Positions 17,798 to 26,650 of a stretch of DNA of 64,000 nucleotides are shown in pieces. Source of the stretch: Longimicrobium sp. (GTDB lineage: Bacteria > Gemmatimonadota > Gemmatimonadetes > Longimicrobiales > Longimicrobiaceae); NCBI GenBank assembly GCA_036389135.1, contig DASVQP010000111.1, positions 46,698 to 110,697 on the forward strand. The letters are read 5' to 3'. A program made the position numbers and the translations under genes. The notes under the pieces were generated by a model. That model ran no database searches, was not told the DNA's origin, and was given only the letters and a program-made list of their open reading frames with translations. Position 1 is the first letter of the stretch; each line of letters opens with the position of its first letter.

Positions 17798-17983
17798 GCT
17801 CACGTCTCCACGGGTTGCTTGGAACGCTCGAATCCAGCGGTTAGTGTATCCGCTCGCACGGCGGTGGGAAAGGGTTCGGGGGGCATGGCCCTGACGGTGG
17901 AACTTTCGGATCGCGGCACCTGTAGGATGGCTCGCCGCAGGACCCCGCCACGACCCACCTTTCCCCGTGCAGAGGAGACCCCG

Positions 17984-18520
17984 ATGAAACGAGCCGTTCT
18001 TGCAGCCTCCGTTCTCCTGGGCGCCTGCGCCAGCTCCAGCAGCTCCGTGGTCACCGCGGGCACGCCCTCCACGCTCCGCATCGATTCGCAGGGCGGCACC
18101 AAGGAAGTGCACGTCGGCATGGCCGCGCCCGTTGCGCTCGCCGACAACCTCCTCGTTTCGCCGGAGGTAGCGTGGGCCCGCCTTCCGCAGGCGTTCGCCG
18201 CGGTGGGGCTGGAGGGAGCGGTGCCGCTGGACGCGGAGCGGACCCTGGTCGCGGGACCCAAGCGGGTCAGCCGCCGGCTGGGGGGGGAGCGGCTGTCGCG
18301 GCTGCTGAACTGCGGCGAGGGTCTGGCGGCCCCCAATGCGGACACGCACTCGGTGATGCTCACCGTCTCGTCGCAGGTCGTGCCCGCCGGCACCGCCACC
18401 CGCCTGGAGACCCGTGTGCAGGCCACCGCGACGCCGCAGGTCTCTGGCGGCGCCATGGTAGCGTGCAACACCACCGGCGTCCTCGAAAACCGCATCGCCG
18501 CCGAAATGCGCAAGCCGTAG
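17984..18520 (+). CDS. Hypothetical lipoprotein
   Basis: A 178-residue predicted lipoprotein: [20 protein letters not shown] carries the lipobox with Cys at residue 15. The start ATG at 17984 is preceded by AGAGGAG. The mature part is small and polar with two more cysteines (RLLNCGEG and MVACNTTG) that could pair. It contains TLRIDSQGG and [19 protein letters not shown] stretches suggestive of a beta-sandwich. The gene diverges from the aminobenzoate operon, with 186 bases between them that must hold both promoters. Function unknown. Confidence 0.78.
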   Translation: MKRAVLAASVLLGACASSSSSVVTAGTPSTLRIDSQGGTKEVHVGMAAPVALADNLLVSPEVAWARLPQAFAAVGLEGAVPLDAERTLVAGPKRVSRRLGGERLSRLLNCGEGLAAPNADTHSVMLTVSSQVVPAGTATRLETRVQATATPQVSGGAMVACNTTGVLENRIAAEMRKP

Positions 18521-18594
18521 CCCCCGCCCCCACGCCCCGATTCCGAACGGGCCGACCTTCGTGTCTGCCCGCACTCCCCCCCGCGCCGCCGCCT

Positions 18595-18626
18595 CGTAGG
18601 GGCCGCCCCGCGGGGCTGCCCGTGCC
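18595..18626. repeat. REP-like element, GTAGGGGCCGCCCC subtype
   Basis: GTAGGGGCCGCCCCGCGGGG followed by CTGCCCGTGCC. Located between two lipoprotein genes. Same subtype as 7187-7218, 26608-26650 and 40849-40880. Confidence 0.75.
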
Positions 18627-18731
18627 TGCCTCCTCCGCCGCCACCTGCCTTTCGGGTCCGTGACGATGGCGCGCGGAATGCGGGACCTCGCCACACCCAC
18701 TGGCCCGCCCTTCCCGCCACCGCCCTACACC

Positions 18732-19484
18732 ATGCTCGCACTCCCCCGCACGATCACGCTGCTGCTGTCGCTGTGCATCGCCGCATGCGCGACCGCCGGT
18801 TCAACGCCGCGCGACAGCGCACCCTCCGGCCTCTCCGGCGTCCTGGAAACGCAGCGCGGCTGGTGGCGTGCCCTGGCCACCGGCGACACGGCGTTCCTCC
18901 ATGCGCATTCGGCGCACCCGCTCTCGCTCACGCTCAGCAGCGGGCGCACGTTCGACCGGGCAGCGACGATCGCGCAGGCGGCGGCCTTTGCGGCGAGCAC
19001 CCCACCCACCTTCGGCTGGAGCGACGAGACGGTCCGGCTGGTCGCTCCCGGCGTAGCGCTCGCGACGACGCGCGCCACCGAGAGCGCCGGGCTGGTCTCG
19101 ATCGCGTACCGCTTCGTCACGGTGCTGGAGCGCGATGGCGCGGCGTGGCGCGTGACCTTTGCGCAGAGCACGCGCGACGCGGAGTTCACCCCGCGCCTCA
19201 CGGCGGCCGCGGCGGGCTCCATGGCGGACTACGTCGGCGACTACCGTGGGCCGCGCGGCGGTACGGTCCGCGTCGTCGCGCGCGACTCGGTGCTGGCGCT
19301 GATCGAGCCGTCCGGCCGCGAGCTGCGCATGGAGCCGATCGGCCCGTCGCTCTTCGAATTCGACTACCTGTCGCCGGCCGGCGTCATCATCCGCATCGCC
19401 TTCGCGCGCGACGCGAACGGGCGAGTGACGTCGGCGAACCGGCTGATCCCCGGCGCCGTCAACACCTTTGTGCGCGTGCCGTAA
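18732..19484 (+). CDS. Lipoprotein with NTF2/SnoaL-like domain and DUF3471-like C-terminus
   Basis: A 250-residue lipoprotein. The start ATG at 18732 opens MLALPRTITLLLSLCIAACA with the lipobox Cys at residue 20. Residues 40-150 have the pattern of a DUF4440/SnoaL-like NTF2 fold (RGWWRALATGDTAFLHAH, RFVTVLERDGAAWRVTFAQS), usually a small-molecule-binding or scaffolding domain. The last 90 residues (YVGDYRGPRGGTVRVVARDS onward) resemble the small beta domain, DUF3471-like, that follows beta-lactamase-type enzymes. No catalytic residues are recognised. The frame is open further upstream but without signal. Confidence 0.75.
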   Translation: MLALPRTITLLLSLCIAACATAGSTPRDSAPSGLSGVLETQRGWWRALATGDTAFLHAHSAHPLSLTLSSGRTFDRAATIAQAAAFAASTPPTFGWSDETVRLVAPGVALATTRATESAGLVSIAYRFVTVLERDGAAWRVTFAQSTRDAEFTPRLTAAAAGSMADYVGDYRGPRGGTVRVVARDSVLALIEPSGRELRMEPIGPSLFEFDYLSPAGVIIRIAFARDANGRVTSANRLIPGAVNTFVRVP

Positions 19485-19562
19485 CAACGGAAGCCTCATC
19501 CCGTCTCGACACAATTTATGTGCATCTCACACGATCCAAATGTCACCTTCGCGTGAGACCCC

Positions 19563-22289
19563 TCAGCTCCCGATCCAGTACGTCGCCTTTACCAGGAAAA
19601 TGTTGCGGGCGGGGTCGCGCAGGAGGGAGCCGTCGTTGCGCGCGTCCATGAAGTCGCCCGTGAAGTCCAGCCCGCTGCGGTCCTGCTGCCATACGAAAAA
19701 GAGCACCGAGCCCGGACGGTACTCCCAGCGCAGCACCGCGTTGCCCCGCAGGCTGCGCAGCGAGAAGTCGCGCTCGCCGAAGCCGCGCGCCACGCGGAAC
19801 GGGGCGGAGGGGCCCGCGCCGTCCGCGTCCAGGGTGAGGACGCCGGTGGTGTCGTCGCGCACCGCCGTCCCCCCATCGCGACCGTAGACGCGGAAGCGGT
19901 ACTCGCCCGGCGTCTCGAACTCCTTGTAGCCGCGGAAGTCGCCGCGCACGAAGAAGGGCTGCGCGAACAGCTCCAGGCTCAGCCGCGGGGTAAAGGTCCA
20001 GTCCACGCGCGTCCCCACCGCCACCGTGGTCTGCTCCAGGTCCGCGAAGACGTAGCGGCGGCCAAAGGTGGCGCGCGCCAGCGAGTCGGGCACGGATCGG
20101 ATGAACTGGTCCGTATCCTTTTCGTTGATCCACTGCGGCTCCAGCCGCACGCGCACCGCCGAGCTGGGCCGCGCGTCCAGCGTCACCCCCACCACGCGGT
20201 CGAACTCGCCCGAGGTGTCGGTGCGGTAGCTCAGGTTGAGCCCGCCGATCACCCGCTTGCGGCTGTCCGAGCGCACGTTCAGCCCCGTGCTCCACTGCGC
20301 GGGCACGCTGGCCAGCGGACCGCCGCGCGTCAGCCGGTCGTTGTAGTACTCCGGGTTCGCGCCCACCCGCCCGCCCAGCGACCAGAAGTTGGCGAGCTGC
20401 ACGTTGCCGCCCACGTTGTACGATGCGAAGATCTCGTCGCCGCCGAAGTTGGCGGCGTGGTTGCTGTACGCGAACGCGTTGTAGTTGCGGAAGCGGCGCC
20501 CCGCACGCGTCTCGCGGTACATCAGGAAAGTGGACAGCGCGCGATAGTCGGCGCGGGTCTGGAAGCCGGCATCGTTGACCTCGAAGCCGGGGCTCACCGT
20601 CTGGAAGGTGAGCGAGCCCAGCCAGTGCTTGCCGCTCGTTTTGGCGAGCGCCAGCGCGCCGGCGTACCCATCGAGCCGCGTTGCGGTGCTGTCCAGCCGC
20701 AGGTGGGCTGCATCGGGACGGTTGAAGTAGCGGGTCGATGCGTTCTGCGCGGCCGCGATCACCCCGCGCTCCCCCGCGACCGTGCTCCCCGAGACGAAGC
20801 CGTTCAGGTCCCAGGTGCGCTTCCCCCAGGAGTGATCGAAGTCCACGCCGCCCATGTACGCCGACGAGCGGAGCATGCCGCCCAGCGCCGCGTCGCCCAG
20901 GTCGCGGTGGGTGGAGGTGAACATGGCGCCCGCCACGCTCTGCCCGCCGCGCAGGTCGCGGCGCACGCGCCCCGCGAAGTAGTTGGAGAGCGGCTCCACG
21001 GGCGCCGAGCGCTCGCCCAGCACCGTGTCGCCATCCACCACGCGCCGGCCCAGGAAGGTGGCGCTCTCGCCGGTGGTGACCGCGTCCAGAATGCCGATCG
21101 ACCATCCGCCCCGCGTGCGCCCGCTCAGCTTGGCCGCCGCGGCGATCGTCGTCTGCTCCGGCGCGTCGGCGAAGAGCACCTCGTCCTCTCCGATCCGCCC
21201 TCCCAGCGAACGCTGCGGCCGCCGTCCGATGCGGCGCGAGTAGAAGGGCTGCGTGAACCCGTAGTTGTTGAACGAGCTGGTGGGATGCCCGAACCGGAAG
21301 ATGTCCGTGCCCTCGGTGAAGAAGGGGCGGCGCTCCGGGAACTGCACCTCGAACGCGCTCAGGTTCACCACCGCCGGGTCCACCTCCACCTGGCCGAAGT
21401 CGGGATTGACCGTCGCGGTGAGGGTGAGGCCGGAAGGGAGCCCGTACTTGACGTCGACGCCCGCGGACGCGGTCATGTCGTTGGCGCGATAGAACGGATT
21501 CGCGGCGTCCCCCTGGGGCGAGCGGTCCATGCGGGCGCTGGTGTACGGCTGGATCTCCAGGCGGCGCGGGGTGCGCAGTCCCTCCAGCCCCGCCAGGTCG
21601 CCGAAGCGCGACACGAAGCCGCCGTCGCTCTGCGTCCACGGCGACCAGGAGGTGCGCTCCTCGCGCCGGGCGACGTCGCGCTGCACCTGCACGCCCCACA
21701 CGCGCCCGCTGGCCGGCTCGCGCGCGCCGTAGCGAAGCTGCGACAGCGGGATGCGGTACTCCGCCGCCCACCCGGCCGAGTCCACCTGCGTCGCCACCTC
21801 CCACACGGCGTCCCAGCTCAGGTCCTCGTTGGTGTCGTCGAAGTGGAAGACGTCCTTTTGCACCCCACGCGGGTTAACGGAGAAGCGGAAGCCGGTGCGG
21901 CGGTCGTGATAGGTATCGAGGATCACGTGCACCCAGTCCGAGTAGATTCCGCTGGCGTCGCGCCGCGCGAGCTGCGCCGCGATGGAGTCCGGCCGCGTGT
22001 CGTGCATCCGCACCCCCACGTACACCGCCGCGTCGTCGAACAGGATGCGGACTTCGGTACGCTCGCGGGCCGGAGCTCGTGGTGTGGGATAGCTCTCGGT
22101 GAACGCGTCCGCGACGCCGGCCGCGGCCCACGCGGGCTCGTCCAGCTTGCCGTCGATGCGCACCGTCCCGCTCACCCGCGCGGCACTGACGGCGCGCGTG
22201 GCGGCGCGGGTGGAGTCGGCGGGCACCTGCGCCCCGGCGGCCGGCGCGCAGGCGAGGAGCAGGAGGAGCGTGAGGGGGATGCGGCGCAT
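19563..22289 (-). CDS. DUF5916 outer-membrane protein with N-terminal CBM9-like domain
   Basis: A 908-residue protein with a Sec signal (MRRIPLTLLLLLACAPAAGAQ). Residues 40-230 form a CBM9-like carbohydrate-binding domain (VRIDGKLDEPAWAAAGVADA, VRILFDDAAVYVGVRMHD). The remainder matches the DUF5916 beta-barrel type: NPDFGQVEVDPAVVNLSAFE, ERRPFFTEG, FYSRRIGRRP, and a barrel-like final strand KATYWIGS. It is a paralogue of 55743-58457. Members are common in Bacteroidota and Gemmatimonadota; their ligand is generally unknown. It is the last gene of a four-gene minus-strand run that begins with a BlaI-type repressor, with 35 bases separating it from the preceding gene, so it may be an output of that regulator. 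Its stop lies near 19563 with a 78-base gap to the convergent lipoprotein. Confidence 0.88.
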   Translation of the reverse strand: MRRIPLTLLLLLACAPAAGAQVPADSTRAATRAVSAARVSGTVRIDGKLDEPAWAAAGVADAFTESYPTPRAPARERTEVRILFDDAAVYVGVRMHDTRPDSIAAQLARRDASGIYSDWVHVILDTYHDRRTGFRFSVNPRGVQKDVFHFDDTNEDLSWDAVWEVATQVDSAGWAAEYRIPLSQLRYGAREPASGRVWGVQVQRDVARREERTSWSPWTQSDGGFVSRFGDLAGLEGLRTPRRLEIQPYTSARMDRSPQGDAANPFYRANDMTASAGVDVKYGLPSGLTLTATVNPDFGQVEVDPAVVNLSAFEVQFPERRPFFTEGTDIFRFGHPTSSFNNYGFTQPFYSRRIGRRPQRSLGGRIGEDEVLFADAPEQTTIAAAAKLSGRTRGGWSIGILDAVTTGESATFLGRRVVDGDTVLGERSAPVEPLSNYFAGRVRRDLRGGQSVAGAMFTSTHRDLGDAALGGMLRSSAYMGGVDFDHSWGKRTWDLNGFVSGSTVAGERGVIAAAQNASTRYFNRPDAAHLRLDSTATRLDGYAGALALAKTSGKHWLGSLTFQTVSPGFEVNDAGFQTRADYRALSTFLMYRETRAGRRFRNYNAFAYSNHAANFGGDEIFASYNVGGNVQLANFWSLGGRVGANPEYYNDRLTRGGPLASVPAQWSTGLNVRSDSRKRVIGGLNLSYRTDTSGEFDRVVGVTLDARPSSAVRVRLEPQWINEKDTDQFIRSVPDSLARATFGRRYVFADLEQTTVAVGTRVDWTFTPRLSLELFAQPFFVRGDFRGYKEFETPGEYRFRVYGRDGGTAVRDDTTGVLTLDADGAGPSAPFRVARGFGERDFSLRSLRGNAVLRWEYRPGSVLFFVWQQDRSGLDFTGDFMDARNDGSLLRDPARNIFLVKATYWIGS

Positions 22290-22324
22290 GGCGGCCTCGG
22301 TGGGTCGGTGAAGGTGGGCGGCGC

Positions 22325-23083
22325 TCATCGCGCGCGGGCCAGGATCGATTCGAAGAGGTCCAGCGCCCGCGGAGTGCCGTCCTTGCCCAGCAGCTGGAGC
22401 GCGGCGCGGCGGCGTGCCGGGTCCGCGTCGCGCGTGGCGATGGTGAGCCACTCCGCCTCGCCGCCGTTCTTCCTGGAGAGCTCCGTGTCCGCCCGGTGTC
22501 CCCGGTCGCCGCCCGCGATGGTGGCCGCCGCGCGCCGCCCGAGCTCCTTCGCCGCCATGCTCCGCGCCTCCTGCGCGCGCGCCGACCGCGCCACACGCAG
22601 CAGCCCGCGCCACACCCCGTCGCCATCCATCAGGAAGACGGGCACCAGCGCTCCCCGCGCGATCTGGCCGTCGCTGCGCATCGCCACGTCCAGCAGGAAG
22701 GCACTCGCGTCGGCGGGAGCGACCCAGACGGCGGGCGTTTGCGGCGCGGGGCCGGCCGTGGCGCGCACCGATGCCACCCGCCCGCCGGCCATCCCCAGCG
22801 CCACGCGCACCGGCCCGGGCCTGCACGCCGCCTCCGCATTCGCGGGGAGATGCGTCAGGTTGGGGACGAAGAGCGCCACGCCGCCGCCCGCCAGCCGCCG
22901 CCCGATCACCGCGCGCCCGTCGCCGCACGCACCCGGCGCCGCGGCGAAGTGGATCTGCACGGTGCCGTCACGGACCGAAGCCACGTGCTGGGCGATGCTC
23001 TGTGCTTCCAACGTGGTCGCGATGACGGTCGCCAGTCCTGAAAGGAGCGCGGTGACCGCGCTCGGGTGCGAATTTTTTAGCAT
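22325..23083 (-). CDS. Exported protein with HEAT-like C-terminus, partner of the M56-HEAT protein
   Basis: A 252-residue exported protein. The ATG at 23083 opens a signal peptide ending near TTLEAQS (residue 28). The first mature part contains VRDGTVQIHFAAAPGACGDG, a sequence type I associate with genes next to BlaI/M56 pairs in Gemmatimonadota (from memory). The C-terminal third is helical, with a final DADPARRRAALQLLGKDGTP that looks like a single HEAT repeat. It lies 37 bases after the M56-HEAT gene and 35 bases before the DUF5916 gene, so it is in the same operon. No enzymatic motif is visible; a periplasmic scaffold or sensor accessory is plausible. Confidence 0.75.
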   Translation of the reverse strand: MLKNSHPSAVTALLSGLATVIATTLEAQSIAQHVASVRDGTVQIHFAAAPGACGDGRAVIGRRLAGGGVALFVPNLTHLPANAEAACRPGPVRVALGMAGGRVASVRATAGPAPQTPAVWVAPADASAFLLDVAMRSDGQIARGALVPVFLMDGDGVWRGLLRVARSARAQEARSMAAKELGRRAAATIAGGDRGHRADTELSRKNGGEAEWLTIATRDADPARRRAALQLLGKDGTPRALDLFESILARAR

Positions 23084-23120
23084 GATGGCGCGCTTCGGGG
23101 CGGAAGTGTGGCGCGCGGGG

Positions 23121-25991
23121 CTACCCGCGCGCGCGTGAGCTTCGAAGGTGGGCGATGGCGGGTTCCGCGGCGCCGCGTACGGCCATGTGCGGATCGCGCA
23201 GCAGCGGCTCCAGCATCGCGATGGCGCGCGCATCGCCGATGGCGGCCAGCGCCTCGACCGCGCCGGCGCGCACCTGCCAGGCCGAGTCGCCCAGCGCGGA
23301 GCCGAGCGCCGTCACCGCGCGCGCGTCCGGCACCTGCGCCAGCGACGACGCGGCGTTGGCGCGCACCCGCCAGTGCGGGTCGCGCAGCGCGCCGGCGAGC
23401 GCATCCACCGCCCTGCGCTCCCCCGCGACGCCGAGCGCCCAGGCGGCGTAGGCGCGCACCCGCCAGTCCGCGTTGCCAAGCGCGCTCACGAGCGGGCGGA
23501 TGAGCTCGCCCCCGCGCACCTGCGTGAGCGCCCAGGTGGCGCGGTCCTGCACCAGGTCGACCGGGCTCGTGGGGGCGCGGTCGAGCGCCGGACGCAGGCG
23601 GCGGATGGCCGCCGCGTCCGCACCCGACGCGTTCCCCGCGTTGCGCAGGGCCAGCTCGCGTGCGCCGGGCGCCAGCGGAACCCGCTCCCCCGTTGCGGGC
23701 GCGGCCTGCGACATCTCGCGCGGCGCATCGCCCGTCTCGGTGCGCGCACGGGCGCGCACGCTGGCGACCGGGTGCGCGCGCGCGATCTCGCGCAGGGCGG
23801 CACGGACCACTCCGCGCGCCGTGCTGGAGACGTCGTCGCGCCCCAGGATGCCGGCCAGCGACTCCACCGCCTCGCCCTGCACGGAGTGATCGCGGTCGTA
23901 CGCCACCATCCGGCGCAGGGCGGCGATGGCCTCGTCGCAGGCCAGCAGCCCCAGCCCTTCCGCGGCCTCGCGGCGCGCCTCCTCGCCGGGATGCGCGCGG
24001 GCGATCTTGAGCAGCCCCTGCAAGCCGGCCTCGTTCGGCAACCCGGCGAGCGACTCGGCGGCCTCGCGCTGCACCTCCGGGTCGGTCTCCTGGAAGGCGA
24101 GCCGCTCCAGCGCCACGGCCGCGGCCGCCGGGGGCGCGTTGCGGGCGAGCGCCTCCACCGAGGCGCGCCGCTCCTCGCCGGTGCCCGTGAGATACGCGAA
24201 CCCATTCTCGCCGGTGCGGGCGCGCGCCGGCTTCTTCCACTCCTTGATGAGCGTGCAGGTCCCGCCGGTGCAGTCCAGCTCCATCTCCGTCTCCGGATCG
24301 GGGATCACGCGGATTCGCTGCCCGCCCGGCGTTGGAGCCTCATCGGAATCGGCGCCGCCCGACCCGGTGTGCCCGCGCACCACGGCCGCGCCGTCGCTCA
24401 GCACGTTGAGCCCGCCCGTCACGCGTTCCAGCATCGCGCCCGCGCCGTTGGTGCGGATCTCCCCGTCCAGGCGCGAATGGGCCACCATCACGCCGCCCCC
24501 CTCGCTGGCGAAGTCCACCGTCCCGCGAAGCTGGTCCAGGTGCAGCCCATCGCCGCCCGACGTCCCGGTGAAGCGGCCCTCCAGCTTGCGGATGGAAAGG
24601 CCGCCGCCGCGGGAGCGCACCGCCACGTCGAAGCGCCGCGGCACCCAGATCCGCAGCTTGTCGTGGCGGCCGGCCCCGCCGGGACGCCGCTCGGTCACGC
24701 GCACCCCGCCGCCGGCCGCGACCGCATCCACCCGCCCCTCACGAGCGCGCGGGCCGGTGAACTCGGCGTGCACGAAGACGACGTCGCGCTCCCACCCGAC
24801 CACCTCCACCCCGGCCTCGTTCTCCATCACCAGCTCAAGCCGCCCGCCCGGCCGCGCGGCGACGGTGTGCTCCACCACGTGCTCCTGATCCTGCTGATGC
24901 ACCCCGGGCGACATCTGGGGCAGCACCTTGGCGACCGCCGGATGCACCGCCGCCATGAGTCCGGAGACGACCAGCGCGACCCCGGCCGCCACGGCGCTCG
25001 CCCGCCGCGACGGCGTACGGCGGCTGCGCACGGCGTCGAGAACCGCCAGCATGCGCCCTTCCAGCTGCGACGGGCGCGCCATGCTCACCGCCACCGGCGA
25101 CGCTCCCCCGGCCGGCCGGAAGGCGCGCGCCACCTCCAGCAGGTGCGCGGCGTAGCTGCGCGCGCGGGTGCCGGCCGCAAGCACGCGGTCGTCGCACGCC
25201 AGCTCGCGCTCGGCGCGCATGCGGCGCGCGGCGTACCACACGCCCGGGTGCACCCAGTAGAAGGCGCACGCCAGCGCCGCCAGCGTCTGCAGCAGGCAGT
25301 CGCGCCGCGCCACGTGGGCGAGCTCGTGCAGCAGCACCACGCGCCGCCGCTCCGCCGACCATCCGTCCGCCGCCGCGGGAAGGAGCACGACGGGGTGCCG
25401 CGTCCCCCACGTCATCGGCATGGTGGCGAGGTCGCTCCGCAGCAGACGCACGGGGCGCTCGACCTCCGCCACCCACATCAGGTCGCGCAGCATCTCGCGC
25501 CACTCCGGCGAGTCGAGCGGAGTCGCGCTCCTCGCCAGGCGCGCCACGCTCCACCGCCCCACCGCCACCCGCGCCAGCAGCCCCAGCGCGACCAGCGCGT
25601 AGAGCCCGGCCAGCAGCCACTCCACCGGCATGGGCTCGGCGGGCACCTCCGCCGGCACCGCGGCAGCGGCATCCTCCGGCACCACGTCCGCCACCACCGG
25701 CCCCGCCGACAGCGGATCGGCGGGGGCGGAGAACGATGCGGGAATCGGCTCCGTCTCGGTCACCACGGCCACCCGCCACCCGGGCAGGAGCACCGAAAGC
25801 ACCGGCAGCGCCAGCACCGCGCCGATGGCGAGCGCCCACACCATGTGGCGCGTGGCGGCCGATGCGCCGCGGTGCACCAGGCACGCGGCCGCCAGCCCGG
25901 CGACGGCCACCACGAGCGTGGCCTTGGCCAGCAGGCCGAGCACGGCGAGCACGGCGAGCGCTTCGGCGGCGGAAATGGGGGGCGGGGTCAT
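23121..25991 (-). CDS. BlaR1-like M56 membrane metallopeptidase fused to a DUF4097-like beta domain and C-terminal HEAT repeats
   Basis: A 956-residue protein with three parts. Residues 1-330 are an M56 (BlaR1/MecR1) membrane peptidase: transmembrane helices near residues 10-35, 45-70 and 125-145, the zinc motif HELAHVARRD near residue 226, and RAERELACDDRVL, followed by another membrane helix before residue 365. Residues 385-590 are a Gly-rich beta region with GGGVRVTERR and RSRGGGLSIRKLEG, resembling DUF4097 adhesin-like beta-helices. Residues 620-956 are HEAT repeats; the last four are near-regular (ADWRVRAYAAWALG, PHWRVRANAASSLA, SAWQVRAGAVEALA). The penicillin-binding sensor domain of true BlaR1 is absent. 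It overlaps the repressor gene by ATGA (25988-25991), so translation is coupled. It probably senses envelope stress and triggers repressor cleavage; the signal is unknown. Confidence 0.88.
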   Translation of the reverse strand: MTPPPISAAEALAVLAVLGLLAKATLVVAVAGLAAACLVHRGASAATRHMVWALAIGAVLALPVLSVLLPGWRVAVVTETEPIPASFSAPADPLSAGPVVADVVPEDAAAAVPAEVPAEPMPVEWLLAGLYALVALGLLARVAVGRWSVARLARSATPLDSPEWREMLRDLMWVAEVERPVRLLRSDLATMPMTWGTRHPVVLLPAAADGWSAERRRVVLLHELAHVARRDCLLQTLAALACAFYWVHPGVWYAARRMRAERELACDDRVLAAGTRARSYAAHLLEVARAFRPAGGASPVAVSMARPSQLEGRMLAVLDAVRSRRTPSRRASAVAAGVALVVSGLMAAVHPAVAKVLPQMSPGVHQQDQEHVVEHTVAARPGGRLELVMENEAGVEVVGWERDVVFVHAEFTGPRAREGRVDAVAAGGGVRVTERRPGGAGRHDKLRIWVPRRFDVAVRSRGGGLSIRKLEGRFTGTSGGDGLHLDQLRGTVDFASEGGGVMVAHSRLDGEIRTNGAGAMLERVTGGLNVLSDGAAVVRGHTGSGGADSDEAPTPGGQRIRVIPDPETEMELDCTGGTCTLIKEWKKPARARTGENGFAYLTGTGEERRASVEALARNAPPAAAAVALERLAFQETDPEVQREAAESLAGLPNEAGLQGLLKIARAHPGEEARREAAEGLGLLACDEAIAALRRMVAYDRDHSVQGEAVESLAGILGRDDVSSTARGVVRAALREIARAHPVASVRARARTETGDAPREMSQAAPATGERVPLAPGARELALRNAGNASGADAAAIRRLRPALDRAPTSPVDLVQDRATWALTQVRGGELIRPLVSALGNADWRVRAYAAWALGVAGERRAVDALAGALRDPHWRVRANAASSLAQVPDARAVTALGSALGDSAWQVRAGAVEALAAIGDARAIAMLEPLLRDPHMAVRGAAEPAIAHLRSSRARG

Positions 25992-26383
25992 TCGTCCTCT
26001 CCGGGGTCGCGGGCTTCGTCCAGCAGGCGGGAGAGCCGGTGGTACTCGTCCTCGGATAGCGGCTGGTCGGGCAGCTCCAGCAGCGCCGCCACCGCCGACT
26101 CGCGCGAATTGCCGAAGAAGGTTTGCAGGAGGTGCTGGAGGGCGGTCTGGCTCACCTCCCCCGGCGCGGCGGTGGGGAGGTAGACGTAGCGGGGCCCGTC
26201 CTGCTCGTGCCGCAGGTACCCCTTCTCCTCCAGCAGGCGCAGCATCCCGCGCACCGCCGAGTAGCTGGGCGCATCGGGGAGCGCCCCGTGCACCTCCGCC
26301 CCCGTCGCCCTGCCCAGCCTGAACACCACATCCATGATCTGGCGCTCGCGGCGCCCAAGGTTGAACTGCGAGGGAGCGGACAT
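25988..26383 (-). CDS. BlaI/MecI/CopY-family transcriptional repressor
   Basis: A 131-residue winged-helix repressor of the BlaI/MecI family. The N-terminal wHTH (LGRRERQIMDVVFRLGRATG, YSAVRGMLRLLEEKGYLRHE) and the C-terminal dimerisation helices (SQTALQHLLQTFF onward) are complete. In this family a partner M56 protease triggers cleavage of the repressor near the wHTH/dimerisation boundary. The ATG at 26383 follows GAAGG; a GTG two codons earlier is possible. A strong dyad matching the family operator style lies just upstream at 26397-26429, implying autoregulation. It is the first gene of the run 26383 to 19563. Confidence 0.95.
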   Translation of the reverse strand: MSAPSQFNLGRRERQIMDVVFRLGRATGAEVHGALPDAPSYSAVRGMLRLLEEKGYLRHEQDGPRYVYLPTAAPGEVSQTALQHLLQTFFGNSRESAVAALLELPDQPLSEDEYHRLSRLLDEARDPGEDE

Positions 26384-26396
26384 GCACACCTTCTAT

Positions 26397-26429
26397 GCTA
26401 GTGTATTGACACCCTGTCAGTACACTAGC
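26397..26429. promoter_or_regulatory. BlaI-type operator (dyad)
   Basis: A 15-bp inverted repeat with one mismatch, GCTAGTGTATTGACA and TGTCAGTACACTAGC, around a CCC centre. The outer TAGTGTA/TACACTA matches the TACA...TGTA logic of BlaI/MecI operators. It begins 14 bases upstream of the repressor start codon. Confidence 0.88.
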
Positions 26430-26450
26430 ACCCCCTGTGTACGCGGTCAA
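26422..26450 (-). promoter_or_regulatory. Probable promoter of the BlaI-led operon
   Basis: On the minus strand TTGACC (26450-26445), a 17-base spacer and TAGTGT (26427-26422). The -10 lies inside the right arm of the operator and the predicted start point falls near its centre, so repressor binding would block RNA polymerase. The -35 is strong, the -10 weak (TAnnnT). Confidence 0.55.
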
Positions 26451-26540
26451 GGGTCTTGTTGGAGGATGCCCCCTCCCCCGCCTGCGGGGGCGCAGGGAGG
26501 GCGGGCGCGCTTCGCGGACGCCCCGTTCCCCGGGCCAATC

Positions 26541-26570
26541 CCGTAGGGGCGCGGTTCATCGCGCCCACCC
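26541..26570. repeat. REP-like element, GTAGGGGCGCG subtype
   Basis: GGGGCGCGGTTCATCGCGCCC with one mismatch between arms; same family as 12305-12332. Confidence 0.75.
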
Positions 26571-26607
26571 TCTGCCCCAACTTGACCATCGCCCATCACA
26601 CCAATCC

Positions 26608-26650
26608 CGTAGGGGCCGCCCCACGTGGCCCCGCCTGCTGCCCGTGCCCT
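26608..26650. repeat. REP-like element, GTAGGGGCCGCCCC subtype
   Basis: GTAGGGGCCGCCCCACGTGG with a short insertion before the closing GCCCGTGCC; second REP-like copy in the same gap. Confidence 0.7.

Noticed and set aside
23160..23520. Apparent tandem DNA repeat of about 93 bases
   Set aside because: Explained by the near-regular HEAT repeats at the C-terminus of the M56 fusion protein.
23148..26183. A 1,011-residue plus-strand frame opposite the M56-HEAT gene
   Set aside because: Antisense shadow with His/Arg-rich repeats; no start signal or homology.
26406..26411. TTGACA on the plus strand as a promoter for the dipeptidyl-peptidase gene
   Set aside because: It is part of the symmetrical BlaI operator, and no -10 follows at proper distance.
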